Position numbers and translations under genes: made by a program. The notes beneath the pieces are model-generated. The model ran no database searches. It had not been told where the DNA came from and worked only from the letters and a program-made list of their open reading frames with translations. From Aquimonas sp964586455 (GTDB lineage: Bacteria > Pseudomonadota > Gammaproteobacteria > Xanthomonadales > Xanthomonadaceae), in the NCBI GenBank assembly GCA_964586455.1, contig CAZPHV010000012.1, forward strand, positions 29,898 to 93,897: DNA of 64,000 bases, given 5' to 3'. Numbering within the stretch: the first letter of the stretch is position 1; each line of letters starts with the position of its first letter. This document shows positions 36,396 through 44,112 of the stretch, in pieces.

Positions 36396-36716
36396 GTGCC
36401 CTCAGGGTAGGCCTGAAGAACTCCATCCTGGAGCTCTTCAGGCGTCGTGAGTCCGGCGCAGGTCCGGACTCATTCGCGCAGAATCAAGCACTCGCATGCT
36501 TGATTCGCGAGCACGCCATCCATGGCGTGCAGGAAGCTCCGATACATCAGCGCTTCCTTGGGCGCGCGCAATCACCGGCACGCAGGCTTGGCCGATAACC
36601 CACGCAATCAACCGCTGCGCTCGTGCATCCTTGGCCTTCGAACGCGAACCGACGCGGGAGAACACCTGCATGCACACCCTCATCCACGCTCGCCCAGTCA
36701 TCCGGACCCCGCGCCG
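36396..36716 (+). other. 321-base spacer before the sigma factor gene
   Basis: Begins with the propeller gene's hairpin terminator (36411-36443). The rest presumably holds the promoter of the sigma/anti-sigma pair. GATAACC at 36591-36597 resembles the -35 of ECF-type promoters, but no matching downstream element stands out, so I do not annotate it. No gene supported. Confidence 0.5.
36411..36443 (+). terminator. Hairpin terminator after the propeller gene
   Basis: GCCTGAAGAACTCC paired with GGAGCTCTTCAGGC: 14-bp stem, one mismatch, five-base loop, 16 bases after the stop codon. No T-run follows, as is common in high-GC genomes. Confidence 0.7.
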
Positions 36717-37205
36717 ATGAATCGGCTGGGTGACGAGGATTTCCAGCGCGCGTACCGCTACGCCATCGCCCTGACCGGCGACCGCGAACAGGCCTATGAC
36801 GTGGTGCACACCGCAGTCACGCACTGGCTGAGCGCGCCCACGGCGGCGGTCGAGAACCCGCTGGCCTACTTTCTGCGGATCGTCCGCAATACCTTTCTCG
36901 CCGATGTCCGGCGCGCAGCGCAGATGCGCTGGAGCCCGATCGAGGATGCGGAAGCGGTGATTCCCGCCGATCTGCGCGCGCTGGAAGATGTGCAGCTCGA
37001 ACGCGCCTGGCTGGAGCGCATCTGGGGTGCCTTCACCGCGGCCGAACGCGAGGTGCTGTTTCTGTGGGCGGTCGAGGGCTACACGGTGGACGAGATCAGC
37101 GCGCAGACCGGCGCGCCGCGCGGCACCCTGCTGGCGCGCATGCATCGCTTGCGCAGAAAATTCGCCCAGGACGCCAGCGGCGCCCGGGCAGGAGCACAGC
37201 CATGA
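36717..37205 (+). CDS. ECF-type RNA polymerase sigma factor
   Basis: 162-residue sigma-70 family regulator. Region 2: FQRAYRYAIALTGDREQAYDVV and YFLRIVRNTFLADVRR (-10 recognition). Region 4: AAEREVLFLWAVEGYTVDEI, then a helix-turn-helix (SAQTGAPRGTLLARMHRLRRKF) for the -35. The start at 36717 (MNRLGDEDF) is set by where region 2 begins; the preceding 65 in-frame codons have no conserved features. Overlaps its anti-sigma partner by four bases. Next downstream is a bufferin-type operon; in Caulobacter, such operons are controlled by an ECF factor, so this one is the likely regulator. Confidence 0.9.
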   Translation: MNRLGDEDFQRAYRYAIALTGDREQAYDVVHTAVTHWLSAPTAAVENPLAYFLRIVRNTFLADVRRAAQMRWSPIEDAEAVIPADLRALEDVQLERAWLERIWGAFTAAEREVLFLWAVEGYTVDEISAQTGAPRGTLLARMHRLRRKFAQDASGARAGAQP

Positions 37206-37849
37206 ACACGCCAGAGCAGAAGCCGCTGCGCGAGGTGCTGCGGGCACAGTTCCACGACGAGCGCCTCGACAGCGCGCAGCTCGACGCCCTGCGCGCGCGG
37301 ATGAGCGCGGCGGCACCTGCTGAATCGCGACGCGGTGGCGCTTCCGCCGACGGTTCCGCTCAGCCCGGACGCAGGCGCCTGTTCGCGGTCGCGGCCAGCG
37401 TCGCCGCCACCGCGACAATCGGCTACTGGGGCCTGTTCGGCCTGCGTGCCTTCCGCGATACCAGCAACATCGATGTGCTGGCCGACGAAATTGCCTACAA
37501 CCACCTGTTCGACAAGCCATTGGATGTCAGCTCGAACTCGCTGGACACCCTGCGTGAGGCTTTCGCAGGCGTGGGCTTCATGCTGCAGGAGATACCCTTT
37601 GAACTGCCGTCCGGCGTCGAGTTGATTGGCGCGCGTCATTGCTCGATCGCATCGGTGCCTGCGGTGATGCTGCGATATCGCGCTGGCGAAAGCGTCATCG
37701 GCATCTGCCAAGCACGCTTCGACCCGGCACGGCATCGCGGAGTGCCCGACATGCGGGTCGCCTCAGCGCCCGTTACGGCGGTGGCGCGCGGGCTCAAGGT
37801 CAGCCTCTGCCACGACCGCGGCGTGCTGATGGCGATGGCGACGGCATAG
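37202..37849 (+). CDS. Single-pass membrane anti-sigma factor with three extracytoplasmic Cys
   Basis: 215 residues. A charged cytoplasmic N-terminus (1-57, likely sigma-binding), one TM helix at about 59-80 after GRRR, then a ~135-residue periplasmic domain. The start at 37202 overlaps the sigma stop (ATGA), the classic pairing. The periplasmic domain has Cys147 (RHCSI), Cys169 (GICQA) and Cys203 (LCHD), with neighbouring His146 and His204. It lacks the zinc-binding HxxxCxxC anti-sigma motif and is not the six-helix NrsF/DUF1109 type known with SigF. A metal- or redox-sensing role is inference. Confidence 0.75.
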   Translation: MNTPEQKPLREVLRAQFHDERLDSAQLDALRARMSAAAPAESRRGGASADGSAQPGRRRLFAVAASVAATATIGYWGLFGLRAFRDTSNIDVLADEIAYNHLFDKPLDVSSNSLDTLREAFAGVGFMLQEIPFELPSGVELIGARHCSIASVPAVMLRYRAGESVIGICQARFDPARHRGVPDMRVASAPVTAVARGLKVSLCHDRGVLMAMATA

Positions 37850-38044
37850 CGTTCTTGGCCGGCTGAACCGGCAATCGGAAGTCGCCGACGCCGCTCCCAG
37901 GATTAATGAAGCTCCCGCTCCAACGCTGTCCTGCTTGAATACCGCGCGATGCCGGGTGCACCCTTGCCTTGCGCTTTGACAGCCGACCGCATCAGCGGCG
38001 GTTCCAACCCCGGGCCACTGCGCCCCTGCCGTAAGGATTTCCGC

Positions 38045-38344
38045 ATGAACACATCCACCAAGAACCTTGGCCTTGCGCTCGGCGCCGCCTTCGCTGCCAG
38101 CCTGATCGCCAGCCCCGTCGCCCAGGCCTTCCAGGTGCAGGACCTGCAGCAGGGCTACCAGTTGGTCGATGACCACAAGGAAGAGGAAAAGAAGGAAGAC
38201 AAGGAAGGTACCTGCGGCGAGGGCAAGTGCGGCGAAGGTAAATGTGGCGGCGAGCCCACCGAGGGTGAGGAAGCCGACAAGGACAAGGAAGGTAGCTGCG
38301 GCGAGGGCAAGTGTGGTGAAGGCAAGTGCGGCGGTGGCGTCTGA
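38045..38344 (+). CDS. bufA: BufA2/HvfA-like metal-binding RiPP precursor with six EGxCG motifs
   Basis: 99 residues. Signal peptide (1-28, ending SPVAQA), then FQVQDLQQGYQLVDDH, an acidic/Lys-rich spacer and two tandem blocks of EGxCG-EGKCG-EGKCG-G. All six Cys are at regular spacing (57, 62, 67 and 85, 90, 95). Start 38045 follows GTAAGGA. EGKCG-bearing precursors of the bufferin/HvfA group are modified on Cys by a DUF692 enzyme with a DUF2063 partner into copper-binding heterocyclic residues. Both partner genes follow. Four motifs are exact EGKCG; the first of each block has Thr or Ser for Lys. Confidence 0.88.
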   Translation: MNTSTKNLGLALGAAFAASLIASPVAQAFQVQDLQQGYQLVDDHKEEEKKEDKEGTCGEGKCGEGKCGGEPTEGEEADKDKEGSCGEGKCGEGKCGGGV

Positions 38345-38672
38345 CCGAGCCTGTACGCCTCGGGTAGCGGGTCCGGCCCGGGAGGGCCGGGCTCCCTTCA
38401 GATCTGGGTGTGATCCAAGCGCGGGGTCGAGTGCCTTGGCTCGTGTGGACGTAGCTCTGCGAGGTGCTCGCACAGGTGCTGTCGGCTTCGTTGAGGGGTA
38501 GGCGTCTCTCGTGGTTGTAGGGTAGACAAGCGCAGCGCATCTACCAGCACGTCTCGCAGACGCGAGACCTTAGGCGAAGCCCGAACCCCGGCGCCCAAGA
38601 CGCACCGTGCAAGGGATCGGGTCTGTTTCAGGTCTTCCTTCGGATCCGCGCTGGGACCTTCTCGGAGCATTA
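38345..38672 (+). other. 328-base spacer between RiPP precursor and maturase genes
   Basis: Contains a compact GC hairpin just after the precursor (38371-38392) and a second, weaker one, GTCTCG-CAGACG-CGAGAC (38551-38568). No gene supported. The layout allows read-through at reduced level, giving much more precursor than enzyme, as is usual in RiPP operons. A separate maturase promoter cannot be excluded. Confidence 0.6.
38371..38392 (+). terminator. Partial terminator/attenuator after the RiPP precursor gene
   Basis: CCGGCCC-GGGA-GGGCCGG, a perfect 7-bp all-GC stem with a four-base loop, 28 bases after the stop codon, followed by CTCCCTTC rather than a T-run. Likely slows or partly stops transcription and protects the precursor mRNA 3' end. 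Confidence 0.55.
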
Positions 38673-39524
38673 ATGGACCTCACCCTCTGCGGCCTCGGCC
38701 TGCGTCGTCCCTTGCTCGACGCGCTGCTGGCACTCCCCGCCGGTCGAGTCGGCTTTCTGGAACTGGCGCCGGACAACTGGATCGGCGTGGGCGGCCGTCG
38801 GCGTGAGGCGCTCGACGCGCTGGCGCAGCGCTTCCCGATCTACGCCCACGGGCTCAGCCTGTCGCTGGGCGGTCCCGAGCCCTTCGATCCGGTTTACCTC
38901 AAGCGCTTGCGGGATTTCCTCGACACCTTGGGCTCGCCGGTCTACAGCGAACACCTGAGCTATTGCAGCGACGAGGGCCAGCTCTACGACCTGCTGCCAC
39001 TGCCCTTTACCGACGAAGCCGTGCGCCACGTCGCCGCCCGCATCGGTGAAGTGCAGGACGCGCTGGGTCGGCGCATCGCGGTGGAGAACATCAGCTACTA
39101 CGCCGCACCTTTTCAGGCAATGGCCGAGATCGACTTCATTCGCGCCGTGCTGGCCGAGGCCGACTGCGATCTGCTTCTGGACGTGAACAACATCCACGTC
39201 AACAGCATCAACCATGGCTACGACGCGCTCGACTTCCTGCGTGCGCTGCCGGCCGAACGCGTGGCCAGCATCCACGTCGCGGGTCACTATGTCGAGGCGC
39301 CCGACCTGATCATCGACACCCACGGCGCCGCGGTCATCGACCCCGTGTGGAAACTGCTTGATGCCGCCTATGCGCACTGTGGTCTGAAGCCCACCCTGCT
39401 CGAACGCGATTTCAACTTCCCGCCGATGGCCGAGCTGCTGGCCGAGATCGATCGGATCGCCACGATCCAGCAGCGCAATCGCAGCACCAGGATCGACGAG
39501 ACTGCCCATGCCCGCTGCGCCTGA
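38673..39524 (+). CDS. bufB: DUF692 multinuclear non-heme iron oxidative enzyme (MNIO), RiPP maturase
   Basis: 283-residue TIM-barrel enzyme. Conserved metal-ligand positions are all visible: His59 (YAHGLSLS), His94 (YSEHLSY), Glu138 (VENISYY), Asp170 with NNIHVN (His175), His201 and His205 (HVAGHY), Asp216/His218 (DTHG) and Glu244 (LLERDFN). Start 38673 is set by a GGAG site and by GLGLRRPLLDAL, the family N-terminus. MNIOs use mixed-valent iron and O2 to oxidise Cys or Asp residues of a peptide. The partner DUF2063 gene overlaps by 17 bases and the precursor lies upstream, so the substrate is almost certainly the EGxCG protein. Confidence 0.95.
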   Translation: MDLTLCGLGLRRPLLDALLALPAGRVGFLELAPDNWIGVGGRRREALDALAQRFPIYAHGLSLSLGGPEPFDPVYLKRLRDFLDTLGSPVYSEHLSYCSDEGQLYDLLPLPFTDEAVRHVAARIGEVQDALGRRIAVENISYYAAPFQAMAEIDFIRAVLAEADCDLLLDVNNIHVNSINHGYDALDFLRALPAERVASIHVAGHYVEAPDLIIDTHGAAVIDPVWKLLDAAYAHCGLKPTLLERDFNFPPMAELLAEIDRIATIQQRNRSTRIDETAHARCA

Positions 39525-40359
39525 GACCCTGCGCCGCCAGCAGCTGGCGCTCGCACACTGGATCCGCGACCCCGCGACCAAGGCGCCACCACCCGGCATC
39601 GAGCCACGCCGACTGCGCGTCTACCGCGAGCTGGTGCGCAACACCATCGAAGGCCTGCTGGCGAGCCAGTTTCCGGTGATCCGCCGGCTGCGCGGCGATG
39701 CGTTCTGGAATGCGTTGGTCGACGGTTTCATTCGCGAACACCGCGCGCAGACGCCGCTGTTCCCAGAGGTGGGACAGGAATTCATCGCCTGGCTGTCAGC
39801 GCGTGCGGGCGACGTCAGCCGCGGCGAGGGCGACAGCGAAAGCAACAGCGGCGGCGTCACCAGCGCCACCGGCGACACAACCGACGCACGCGCCGCTGGC
39901 GATAGCGAGCATCCGGCGTTCCTGCCGGAGTTGGCGCACTACGAATGGGCCGAGCTCGGCATCGCGCTCTCGGACGCGGCCGAGGATCTCGCCACCCTCG
40001 ACCCGGTAGGCGATCTGATGCAGGGCGTTCCGGTGCTGTCGCCTCAGGCCTGGCCGCTGGCGTATGTCTGGCCGGTCGATCGTATTCGCCCCGACCATCA
40101 GCCCGAACAAGCGCCGCCCGAGCCGACTTTGTTGCTGCTGCAGCGCGCGGCCGATCACACGGTCAAGTTCGCGCGGCTCGATCCACTGGGCTACGCCCTG
40201 CTCGAACAGATCCGCAGCGCGCCCGCCCCCGGAAGTCAGATTGTTCAGAGACTGGCTGATGCGTGGGGGATATCGGCAGACCCCCTGCTGGTGCCAGCGC
40301 AGACCATGCTGGAGGCCATGCGCGAGCGTGGCGTGGTGCTGGGCACGCGGCGCAGCTGA
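39508..40359 (+). CDS. bufC: DUF2063 RiPP recognition partner protein
   Basis: 283 residues. The N-terminal DUF2063 helical domain (LRRQQLALAHWIRDP ... RLRVYRELVRNTIEGLLASQFPVIRRLRGD) is followed by a C-terminal winged-helix-like region with LLLLQRAADHTVKF. Known partners of DUF692 enzymes (BufC, HvfC) bind the precursor and present it to the oxidase. Between the domains lies a low-complexity linker, rich in Gly/Ser/Asp/Thr, at about 99-135, longer than I expect for the family. It overlaps bufB by 17 bases. Confidence 0.92.
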   Translation: MPAAPETLRRQQLALAHWIRDPATKAPPPGIEPRRLRVYRELVRNTIEGLLASQFPVIRRLRGDAFWNALVDGFIREHRAQTPLFPEVGQEFIAWLSARAGDVSRGEGDSESNSGGVTSATGDTTDARAAGDSEHPAFLPELAHYEWAELGIALSDAAEDLATLDPVGDLMQGVPVLSPQAWPLAYVWPVDRIRPDHQPEQAPPEPTLLLLQRAADHTVKFARLDPLGYALLEQIRSAPAPGSQIVQRLADAWGISADPLLVPAQTMLEAMRERGVVLGTRRS

Positions 40360-40389
40360 TTTCGAGCGCGCGCGTCGGGTGCCGCGGAC

Positions 40390-40472
40390 GGCGGGTCAAG
40401 ACCCGCCCTACGCAAGCTCATGGCTGTCGGAAGGCTCTCGACGCGGCCCTGTAGGGCGGATCTTGATCCGCC
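40390..40472. repeat. Inverted pair of GGCGGATCTTGATCCGCC-type palindromes
   Basis: Two copies in opposite orientation: 40390-40411 (GGCGGGTCAAGACCCGCCC) and 40451-40472 (TAGGGCGGATCTTGATCCGC). Each is a palindrome; together they form a larger inverted repeat, like a BIME. They occupy the 149-base space between converging bufC and the TPR-GGDEF gene. The same family occurs inside the gene at 47599-49887. Confidence 0.8.
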
Positions 40473-40508
40473 GCCTCCGAAGGCCCGCCCATGGGGGAGG
40501 CGGCGCGC

Positions 40509-42515
40509 CTAGGCTTCGGTGGAGTCCGCGGGCGGCTCCGCCACCGTCACTACGCGGTTTCGACCCGCCGTCTTGGCGGCATAGAGCGCGCCATCGGCTT
40601 CGTCGAACAGGCCCTCCGGGCGCAGCCGTGTGCGGCCCGACAGCGAGGCCACGCCGACGCTGATCGTGATCGCCGGCAAGTCTTCACGGTTGAGGCTCTC
40701 GACTGCAGCGCGCAGGCGCTCGGCCAGACCGCCGGCCGCATGCGCATCGGCGCCGGGAATCAGCACCACGAATTCCTCGCCACCCCAGCGTGCCAGCAGG
40801 GTGCCGGCGCGCAGCAGGCCCTGCAGGGTCGCGGCCAGCGCGCACAGCACGGCGTCGCCGACCGCATGGCCCTGGGTGTCGTTGATGCGCTTGAAATGAT
40901 CGACGTCGATCAATGCGATCGACAGCGGCGCATGCCGGCTCATCGCATCCGCCCAATGCACTTCGAAGCGCTCGACGAAGGCGCGGCGATTGGCGATGCC
41001 CGTGAGTGGGTCGATGCTGGCTGCGAGCGCCAGGGCCTCGGCACGCTTTTCCAGTTCAGCGTTCGCCTGCGCCAGCGCTTCACGGTTGCGCTCCAGCTCG
41101 GTGTTGGCTTCAGCCAGCTGCAGCCCCAGCCGGCGGCTCTCGCGGTAGCGGAAGGCCAGCAAGCTCGCAATCACCAGCAGGCTGAGCACGCCGAAGGTCG
41201 CCAGCCAGCGGCCCAGCGATTCCTGCCGCAGCTTCAGGGCCTGGATCTCGAGGTCGCGCTGCAGCAGTTCGATCTGGCGCTCGGCCTGTTGCGCGCGGTA
41301 GGCGCTTTCCATTACCGCCACGCGGCGATTCATGTCGAGCCCGGCCAGCTGTTCCTGCAGGCTCAGGCTCTCGATCGCGGTTTCCAGCGCACGGGCTTCC
41401 TGGCCCTGTTCGCGCAGCAGCGGAATCATCAGCCGGTAGCTGTCCAGCAGCTGCGGCTGGTCATCGCCCGATTTGAACTCGGGCAGGGCCTGCTGCCACA
41501 TCGCCAGTGCCTCCTCGGGCCGCCCCTGACGGGCGGCGACCTCAGCCAAGGTCGCGCGATAGCGCGCCAGGGTGCTGCGCTGGCCGATGCGTTCGGCGAT
41601 CAGCGCGCCGCGCTGCAGCGCCTCGCGCGCCTCGGTGAGCTTGTTCAGTCCCAGCTTGGCGCGGCCGTTTTCGAGCAGCGCATAGGCCGCGCCGGGCGGG
41701 CTGCCCAGACGTTCGGCGAGGCGCTCGGCTTCCAGCGCCAGGGTCAGTGCTTCGCCGAAACTTCCGGCCAGGTTCGCGGTGCGCGCCATGCTGCCAAGCA
41801 GGGGCGCTTCGCGTGAGGGGTCGGCCAGACGTCGCGCTTCGGCGAGACCGCGATCGAGGTAGCTGCGCGCGGTCTCGTACTCGCGCAGGCCGGCGTACAG
41901 CAGGCCGAGATAGTGGTAGGTGCGTTCGATCTCGGCCTTGGCGCCGCGCTGCTGCAGCTGCAGGCTTTCGCGCAGTGACTCCAGTGCGGTCGAGTACAGG
42001 CCCTGATTCAGGCGGATCAGGCCGATGTGCGTGAGCACATCGGCGATGCCATCGTTGTCCTTGAGCTGGCGATACAGGTTCAAGGCGCGCTCGAAGCCCG
42101 ACAGCGCGGGCGTGAGGTCGCCCTGGCGACGCAGCAGGATCGCGAGGTCGGTTTCGGCGCGGGCCACGCTGAGGGTGTCGCCGCGTCGGCTCGCGCGTTC
42201 GAGAATGCCGCGCTGCAGGGCGAAGGCTTCCGGGTAGCGGCCGCGCCGGAACTCGATCTGTGCGGATACGCGGTCGACGGCATCCACCTCGGCCGAGCCC
42301 TCCTGGGCGAGGCCTGCGGCCTCTTTCAGCACGGTGCCGGCCATGGCGAAATCGCCGCTGGCAGCCAGTCGCTCGGCTTCGACCAGGCGCGCCTGCAGCG
42401 GTGCTGCGATCTCGACCGGTGCCGTCGGTGCCAAGGGATCAGCCGCCCAGCGCTCCTCCGCCGGCTGGGCCTGCAGGGCCGCCGGGAGCAGCAGGACGCT
42501 CAGCAGTGGCAGCAT
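40509..42515 (-). CDS. Periplasmic TPR sensor with C-terminal diguanylate cyclase
   Basis: 668 residues. Signal/anchor MLPLLSVLLLPAALQAQP, then about nine TPR-like helical repeats (50-400; for example GRYPEAFALQRGIL, YSTALESLRESLQL, REYETARSYLDRGL). A coiled segment and TM helix (WLATFGVLSLLVIASLLAF, about 435-455) lead to a coiled coil and the GGDEF domain: SIDPLTGIANRRAF, LIDVDHFKRINDTQGH and RWGGEEF. The domain should make c-di-GMP; no RxxD inhibition site precedes the loop. The start at 42515 may instead be the TTG nine bases upstream, better spaced from GGGGA. A peptide or envelope signal read by the TPRs is inference. Confidence 0.9.
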   Translation of the reverse strand: MLPLLSVLLLPAALQAQPAEERWAADPLAPTAPVEIAAPLQARLVEAERLAASGDFAMAGTVLKEAAGLAQEGSAEVDAVDRVSAQIEFRRGRYPEAFALQRGILERASRRGDTLSVARAETDLAILLRRQGDLTPALSGFERALNLYRQLKDNDGIADVLTHIGLIRLNQGLYSTALESLRESLQLQQRGAKAEIERTYHYLGLLYAGLREYETARSYLDRGLAEARRLADPSREAPLLGSMARTANLAGSFGEALTLALEAERLAERLGSPPGAAYALLENGRAKLGLNKLTEAREALQRGALIAERIGQRSTLARYRATLAEVAARQGRPEEALAMWQQALPEFKSGDDQPQLLDSYRLMIPLLREQGQEARALETAIESLSLQEQLAGLDMNRRVAVMESAYRAQQAERQIELLQRDLEIQALKLRQESLGRWLATFGVLSLLVIASLLAFRYRESRRLGLQLAEANTELERNREALAQANAELEKRAEALALAASIDPLTGIANRRAFVERFEVHWADAMSRHAPLSIALIDVDHFKRINDTQGHAVGDAVLCALAATLQGLLRAGTLLARWGGEEFVVLIPGADAHAAGGLAERLRAAVESLNREDLPAITISVGVASLSGRTRLRPEGLFDEADGALYAAKTAGRNRVVTVAEPPADSTEA

Positions 42516-42687
42516 TCGAAGCAACCGATTCCCCGCATGCAAAGAGCGGCTGTTTGGCCGCAGGCGGTAGGGCGTCGGGTCAGGCCCCCGATCTGGGGCG
42601 CAAGTGTATGCGCTTGGCGCCTTGCACGCGTCTGCGTCAACGGCTGAAAGTGTGAAGGCCGCTGGACGTGGCCGACCGTCCCGTCGC

Positions 42688-43500
42688 TCAAGCCTGCGCT
42701 GATGTCTGTGCGGTCGCCAGTGCGGCCACCAGGGCCTCAGGCTGTGGGCCTGTGGCCCGATGCACGTCGCAGAACCCGTACCGATGCGCGTGTTCACCCA
42801 GTCGCTCGCTGGAGACGGCCACGCAGGCGGTACGCAGCTTGGCCAGCGCATCGCCCGGCAGCTGCGCCACGACATGGTCGAGCGCTTCGGCGCTGGAAAG
42901 CAGCAGGCCGAGCGGTCCGCGGGCCTCACGCAGGGCACGTGCATGCCGTGCGTCCAGTCGCGCTGGCCCACGGCGATAGACCTCGACCGCATCGACCTCG
43001 AAGCCGCGCTCTCGCAGTGCCGGCGCCAGCAGGCCGCGGCCGCCGGGTGCGCCGACCAGCAGCAGGCGCTGACCTTCGCCCTGCTGCAGACGCGGATGGG
43101 CAAGCAAACCTTCGCTGATCTGCTGCCCGTCGCCAACGGGGGCGAGCACGTCCTTGAATCCCGCACGTCGCAGTGCCTGCGCCGTGCCCCTGCCGACACC
43201 TGCGCCGATCGCCACCTGCGCTGCGATCTGCGGCTGTAGCGCTCGCAGAAAGCGCACCGCTGCTGGGCTGATGCACAGCGCGATCGCGGGATGCTTCGAC
43301 AGTGCGCCCTGCAGCGTGGCGCCCGCATCCAGCGCCTGCAGACGCAGGCCCGGCAGCGCCAGCGCCCGCGCGCCCGCCGCTTCGATCGCCCGCCGCGCTG
43401 CCGCCTGCTGGCTGCGTTCGCGCAGGCTGATCAGCGTCCAGCCGGTCAGCGGCAAGCTGGTTTCGGTCGAGTCCGTACTCGTGGGTATCCGCGTGCGCAT
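42688..43500 (-). CDS. hemD: Uroporphyrinogen-III synthase
   Basis: 270-residue enzyme that cyclises hydroxymethylbilane with inversion of ring D, the branch point to heme, siroheme and cobalamin. The sequence is poorly conserved in this family, but LTGWTLISLRER, CISPAAVRFL, LLLVGAPGGRGLLAPALRERGFEVDAVEVYRR and LLSSAEALDHVV occupy the expected places of the two Rossmann-like halves and the linker. hemC and hemX are not adjacent. Divergent from the thioesterase gene 50 bases away. Confidence 0.85.
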   Translation of the reverse strand: MRTRIPTSTDSTETSLPLTGWTLISLRERSQQAAARRAIEAAGARALALPGLRLQALDAGATLQGALSKHPAIALCISPAAVRFLRALQPQIAAQVAIGAGVGRGTAQALRRAGFKDVLAPVGDGQQISEGLLAHPRLQQGEGQRLLLVGAPGGRGLLAPALRERGFEVDAVEVYRRGPARLDARHARALREARGPLGLLLSSAEALDHVVAQLPGDALAKLRTACVAVSSERLGEHAHRYGFCDVHRATGPQPEALVAALATAQTSAQA

Positions 43501-43550
43501 GCTAGATAGTCTGCCCCGCCGCGCCGGCGACCGTTGGAGTTCCAGTTTCG

Positions 43551-44039
43551 ATGAGTGCAGCTACAGCCCTGAAGCATCCGCCCCAACCCGACATCGCGCA
43601 GGATCTCGAACGCATTCTGCTGTCGATGCCGCCGCTGCGCGCGATGGGCTGCCGGGTGCAGTGCGTGGAGCGCGAGCGGTTGGTGCTGTGCGCGCCGCTG
43701 GCCGCCAACGTCAACGACAAGGGCAGCGCCTTCGGCGGCAGCCTTGCCAGCCTGATGACCGTCGCCTGCTGGGGACTGTTCAGTGCCCACCTCAAACAGG
43801 CCGGGGTGATTGCCGAGGTCTATGTGCAGGACTCCAGCCTGCAGTACTTCGTGCCGGTGCTGGAAGACATCGAAGCCGAAGCGCGGCTGGCCGAAGGCGA
43901 AGACATCGAAACCGCGATCCGTTCGATGCGCGCGCGGCGCAAGGCGCGGCTGAAACTGGTCGCGAGCGTGCGGCTCAAGGACGGCCGGGAAGCGGCGAGG
44001 CTTGAAGGGCGGTTTGTGGCGTTGGGGGCGGTGGGGTGA
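43551..44039 (+). CDS. YiiD-C-type hotdog thioesterase
   Basis: 162-residue hotdog-fold protein. VNDKGSAFGGSLASLMTVACWGLF carries the conserved Asn/Asp and GSAFGG loop at the start of the central hotdog helix, matching the putative thioesterase domain found at the C-terminus of E. coli YiiD. Stand-alone versions are common in proteobacteria. The acyl substrate is unknown. The end, RFVALGAVG, is shortly followed by an unrelated membrane-protein gene. Confidence 0.82.
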   Translation: MSAATALKHPPQPDIAQDLERILLSMPPLRAMGCRVQCVERERLVLCAPLAANVNDKGSAFGGSLASLMTVACWGLFSAHLKQAGVIAEVYVQDSSLQYFVPVLEDIEAEARLAEGEDIETAIRSMRARRKARLKLVASVRLKDGREAARLEGRFVALGAVG

Positions 44040-44112
44040 GCGCGCTCTGGCGCTTGGTCACATCTTTGCCCAGGTCGTGTCTTACGCAGCTCAAACTGAG
44101 CGAGAGCCGAGT

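Noticed and set aside
36591..36597. GATAACC as an autoregulated ECF -35 element
   Set aside because: No convincing -10 at the right distance and no matching element upstream of bufA, so it was not annotated.
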